Source of the DNA: Phenylobacterium sp. | Lineage (GTDB): Bacteria > Pseudomonadota > Alphaproteobacteria > Caulobacterales > Caulobacteraceae | Assembly: GCF_004297125.1 (NCBI RefSeq) | Contig: NZ_SCVD01000023.1 | Coordinates: 1-64,000 of the forward strand | Reading direction: 5' to 3' | Length of the DNA: 64,000 bases | Shown here: piece after piece, positions 61,593 through 64,000 of the stretch | Position numbering within the stretch: position 1 is the stretch's first letter | Layout: every line of letters begins with the position of its first letter | Notes under the pieces: generated by a model | What the model saw: only the letters and a program-made list of their open reading frames with translations | What the model was told of the DNA's origin: nothing | The model's database searches: none | Translations under genes and position numbers: made by a program

Positions 61593-62795
61593 GTGATCCT
61601 GGAGTTCCGCAGGCATAGGCTTCGCCCGTTCCGGGCGAAGATGGGGGCCGCGCTGGTCCTGACGGCCGCCGCGGCCGGACCCGCCTGCGCGCCCCAGCCC
61701 AAGGTGGAAGCGGCGCGCTTCGCGTCGCGCGATCTCTCGAACGACGGCCTCCTGAAGCTGGCCTCCTCCATGGATCCGGCGATGCGGGCCCTGGCTCTGC
61801 GACACGACCCTGCCTCGCGCGCTCCCGACCTCTGGGCTCGGCCAGAGGGCTGGGGCAGCCTGGACATGGACGACGTTCCCGATCTGGGACTGGCCACCGA
61901 GACCGACGCGGCCACGGCCGAGGATGTGAACGCGTTACGTCCCTTCGCCAGACTGCCGATCCGGCCGATGAAGCCCTTCGTGCTGCCGGCCTCGGGCGCC
62001 GATCGCGCCCGGGCGGTGCAGTGTCTTGCGGAGGCCGTCTACTATGAAGCCGCCCGCGAGCCCGAAGTGGGCCAGGAGGCGGTCGCCCAGGTGGTGCTGA
62101 ACCGCATGCGCCACCCAGCCTATCCGAAGTCCGTATGCGGCGTGGTCTACCAGGGGTCGGCCCGGGTCACCGGCTGCCAGTTCACCTTCACCTGCGACGG
62201 GTCGCTGCGCTGGGCGCCGCAGCCGGCGCTGTGGAAGCGGGCCCGGGCCGTGGCGGAGCGGGCGCTCAATGGCTACGTCGACAAGACCGTGGGCTCGGCC
62301 ACCCATTATCACGCCCAGTACGTCGCCCCGTATTGGGCCCCGACCCTGGTGAAGATGACCCAGGTGGGGCAGCACATCTTCTACCGCTGGACCGGGCCGT
62401 GGGGCGAACCCCCGGCCTTCACCGGCCGCTACGCCGGCGGCGAGGCCTACCTGAGCCCCGCCGTCCTGGGCAGCATCGATGCGCGCACGCAGGGCGGCCT
62501 GATGACGCTGGACGCGCAGGGCGTCCCCACCGAGCGCAAGATCACCCTGGCCGTGGCCGGCGAGGTGCGCACCTACAGCGTCGTGGATCCCACCATGCCC
62601 AGCGGCGAGCGCAAGCGTGTCATGGGCGTCCTGATGTCCACCCGCCGCGCGCCGACGGCGGACGAGGTCAAGCGCATCAACCAGAGCCTGGAGGCGATGG
62701 AGCGCGCGATGGACCAGAAGCCGGCCGCCACCGCGCCCTCGGCCGCAACGGTGGCCGCGCCCGCAGCCGCAACGGCGCCCGCGCCGTCCGCCTAA
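61593..62795 (+). CDS. Cell wall hydrolase, SleB-type (Hydrolase_2), second copy
   Basis: 400 aa from GTG 61593 with GAGGGG just upstream. The ATG at 61533 is in frame, but the codons between have AT-rich third positions unlike the gene. Basic start (RRHRLRPFRAK), one hydrophobic segment, then CLAEAVYYEAAREPEVGQEAVAQVVLNRMRHPAYPKSVCGVVYQGSARVTGCQFTFTCDGS with the catalytic Glu. The C-terminus is Ala/Pro-rich. Same family as 43782-44732. Confidence 0.87.
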   Translation: MILEFRRHRLRPFRAKMGAALVLTAAAAGPACAPQPKVEAARFASRDLSNDGLLKLASSMDPAMRALALRHDPASRAPDLWARPEGWGSLDMDDVPDLGLATETDAATAEDVNALRPFARLPIRPMKPFVLPASGADRARAVQCLAEAVYYEAAREPEVGQEAVAQVVLNRMRHPAYPKSVCGVVYQGSARVTGCQFTFTCDGSLRWAPQPALWKRARAVAERALNGYVDKTVGSATHYHAQYVAPYWAPTLVKMTQVGQHIFYRWTGPWGEPPAFTGRYAGGEAYLSPAVLGSIDARTQGGLMTLDAQGVPTERKITLAVAGEVRTYSVVDPTMPSGERKRVMGVLMSTRRAPTADEVKRINQSLEAMERAMDQKPAATAPSAATVAAPAAATAPAPSA

Positions 62796-63136
62796 CGGAA
62801 CGCCACGCGCAGCTTCGCGCCTACGAACCGTCCGGTCGGGTCGTAGCCCTGCACGGCGCCCTTGCGCTCCTGGCCGGGCTCAAGTCCGCAGAGGAACCCC
62901 AGCGAACCGACGACACCCGCATCGTAGCGGTGGTCGACGGAGGTCTTGGCGACCCCGGGGATGCGCGGCTCGGGCACGTTGGCGTAGCGCGGTGCGTACG
63001 ACAGGGCGGGTCGGGCCAGGTCCAAGGCGACGCCGTTGGCGGTGGCGCGCAGCGGGGCCTTCATCAGCGCCTCGGCCGTCTGGGCCTGGGTCGAGCCGGC
63101 GGAGAGGGCGATCAGGGCGATGAGCGCGGCCTTCAT
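62792..63136 (-). CDS. Exported protein, 114 aa
   Basis: Signal peptide (MKAALIALIALSAGSTQAQ, about 19 residues). The mature part has YANVPEPRIPGVAKTSVDHRYD and one Cys in FLCGL. Family not recognised. Shares a CTAA stop overlap of 4 bp with the SleB-type gene. Confidence 0.65.
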   Translation of the reverse strand: MKAALIALIALSAGSTQAQTAEALMKAPLRATANGVALDLARPALSYAPRYANVPEPRIPGVAKTSVDHRYDAGVVGSLGFLCGLEPGQERKGAVQGYDPTGRFVGAKLRVAFR

Positions 63137-63196
63137 GCGTGGGGTCCTTGCCTGACGATCCTCAATGTACGCCCCGGAGCGACGCCGGGACCACCC

Positions 63197-63682
63197 TCAG
63201 CCCGCGAAGGCGTCGGGATAGATGATGCTGAGGGGCGCGTCGAAGGCGCCGGGCTCCAGCGCGAGCGCCATGAAGCCGGGACCGCCGGCGTAGACCGACC
63301 GCACCTTCGCCGCGGCGGCCGCCGAGAAGCCGAAGCGGGGATAGTAGGCCGGGTGGCCCAGGACGATGACGCCGTGGGCGCCGAACTCTCGGGCCTGTTC
63401 CAGACTGGCGCGGGTCAGGGCCGAGCCGACGCCGGTCCGCTGCAGGCCCGGACGGACGGCGAGCGGGGCCAAGGCGGCGTAGAGCTGCTGGCTGTCGGCC
63501 CACAGGCGGCTGAACAGGACGTGCCCGGCGACCACGCCGTCGTCCAGCGCGACCAGTTCGAACAGCACGTCGCCGGCGGCGCGCAACCGTTCCACCAGCC
63601 GGGCTTCGTCGGGCTGGCCGAAGGCGGCCTCGACCACTTCGGCGATGGCGGGGTGGTCGGCGGCGCGGGCATAGCGGATCAT
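63197..63682 (-). CDS. GNAT N-acetyltransferase, YhbS-like
   Basis: 161 aa. IRYARAADHPAIAEVVEAAFGQPDEARLVERLRAAGD at the N-terminus, acetyl-CoA loop in LAVRPGLQRTGVGSALTRASLEQAREFG, then VIVLGHPAYYPRFGFSAA, typical of the YhbS/EIS-like group. Substrate unknown. Confidence 0.88.
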   Translation of the reverse strand: MIRYARAADHPAIAEVVEAAFGQPDEARLVERLRAAGDVLFELVALDDGVVAGHVLFSRLWADSQQLYAALAPLAVRPGLQRTGVGSALTRASLEQAREFGAHGVIVLGHPAYYPRFGFSAAAAAKVRSVYAGGPGFMALALEPGAFDAPLSIIYPDAFAG

Positions 63683-63713
63683 CCGCCCAGGCTAGCGCTT
63701 CGCGGCGGCGGCG

Positions 63714-63929
63714 TCAGTCGTCGCGGCGGAAGCTGCGGCGCTCCTTGGCGGCCTGCGGCAGGTCCTGGCGCTCGTTGCGCAGGGCCTCCGCGGCCAGCTT
63801 GCGCCAGCCCTCGGCGATCGAAAGGTAGACATCCTTCTCGGCCGGATTGTCGGCCCTGGCGGCCAGCCGCATGACGACCTCCGCCTGCTGTCTGTACCGA
63901 TCACTCGCACTCTGGTTTTGGGCCTGCAC
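63714..63929 (-). CDS. Small helical protein, 71 aa
   Basis: Begins MQAQNQSASDRYRQQAEVVMRLAARADNPAEKDVYLSIAEGWRKLAAEAL, a helical hairpin common in alphaproteobacterial small proteins; polar C-terminus (ERRSFRRDD). No function assigned. The last 70 bases of the window hold nothing I can support. Confidence 0.65.
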   Translation of the reverse strand: MQAQNQSASDRYRQQAEVVMRLAARADNPAEKDVYLSIAEGWRKLAAEALRNERQDLPQAAKERRSFRRDD

Positions 63930-64000
63930 GCTGGGGTAACGGTCCAGACATGCGTCGGGTTTCAGACATAGCTTGGCCGTTGCGGATTATTCTCACCAGG

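Noticed and set aside
1..64000. CRISPR array, prophage, transposase, toxin-antitoxin or defence island
   Set aside because: No regularly spaced repeats, integrase, transposase, restriction or Cas-like genes, and no phage structural genes were found; the only repeats are single palindromic elements.

Overview
The window is high-GC, gene-dense chromosomal DNA of an alphaproteobacterium. The gene content, many GTG or TTG starts, DUF2125 and DUF3426 proteins, PEPxWA-CTERM proteins and the ftsE-ftsX-ydcF-plsC block all suggest a member of the Caulobacterales (Phenylobacterium/Caulobacter-like). That placement is inference; there is no rRNA or marker tree here. About 70 protein genes and one tRNA fill the window. 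I see no prophage, integrase, transposase, CRISPR array, restriction system or defence island. It reads as core and housekeeping chromosome with small lineage-specific accessory genes.

Layout. 1-8.1 kb: a gene cut by the left edge, a secreted amidohydrolase, pgsA, a class C beta-lactamase-like lipoprotein, sdaA, a 61-aa protein beside a perfect FNR/FixK site, a CPBP protease and a pirin. 8.1-17.6 kb: an Lrp-type regulator divergent from a fused indolepyruvate:ferredoxin oxidoreductase, DUF1963, a methyltransferase coupled to a YkgJ-type Fe-S protein, an acyl-CoA dehydrogenase and an aspartyl beta-hydroxylase. 17.6-27 kb: a second serine hydrolase with a hairpin over its ribosome site, a TTC38-like TPR protein, TetR, an FAD oxidoreductase, a nitronate monooxygenase, then a glycosyltransferase-asnB-hydrolase operon in which asnB carries an in-frame palindromic repeat. 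27-39.4 kb: tRNA-Met(CAT), small proteins, DUF2125, ChaC, plsC, ydcF, ftsX, ftsE, DUF3426, hpt, a PEP-CTERM gene beside a broken gene copy, and uvrB. 39.4-50.5 kb: two small XRE regulators, a second nitronate monooxygenase, a Rieske oxygenase, a SleB hydrolase, SDR, DUF1003, a second PEP-CTERM protein, GlxA-type regulator, isonitrile hydratase-like enzyme and a porin. 50.5-64 kb: a chemoreceptor, exported RidA, an ArsR-SRPBCC-DUF899 operon with twin operators, nadA-nadB-nadC with paired operators, a hybrid histidine kinase, a second SleB and a GNAT.

How genes work together. Clear functional groups are NAD synthesis (nadABC), cell division (ftsEX), phospholipid synthesis (pgsA, plsC), purine salvage (hpt), nucleotide excision repair (uvrB) and peptidoglycan/spore-cortex-type hydrolysis (two SleB). 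Many neighbours are translationally coupled by 1-4 nt overlaps, and most convergent pairs abut or overlap, leaving almost no room for terminators. The most notable non-gene signals are the in-frame repeat inside asnB, the twin ArsR palindromes exactly 40 bp apart, the two nad operators, the FNR box at sdaA, the hairpin that would hide the ribosome site of the 17.6 kb hydrolase gene, and the long inverted repeat enclosing the tRNA.
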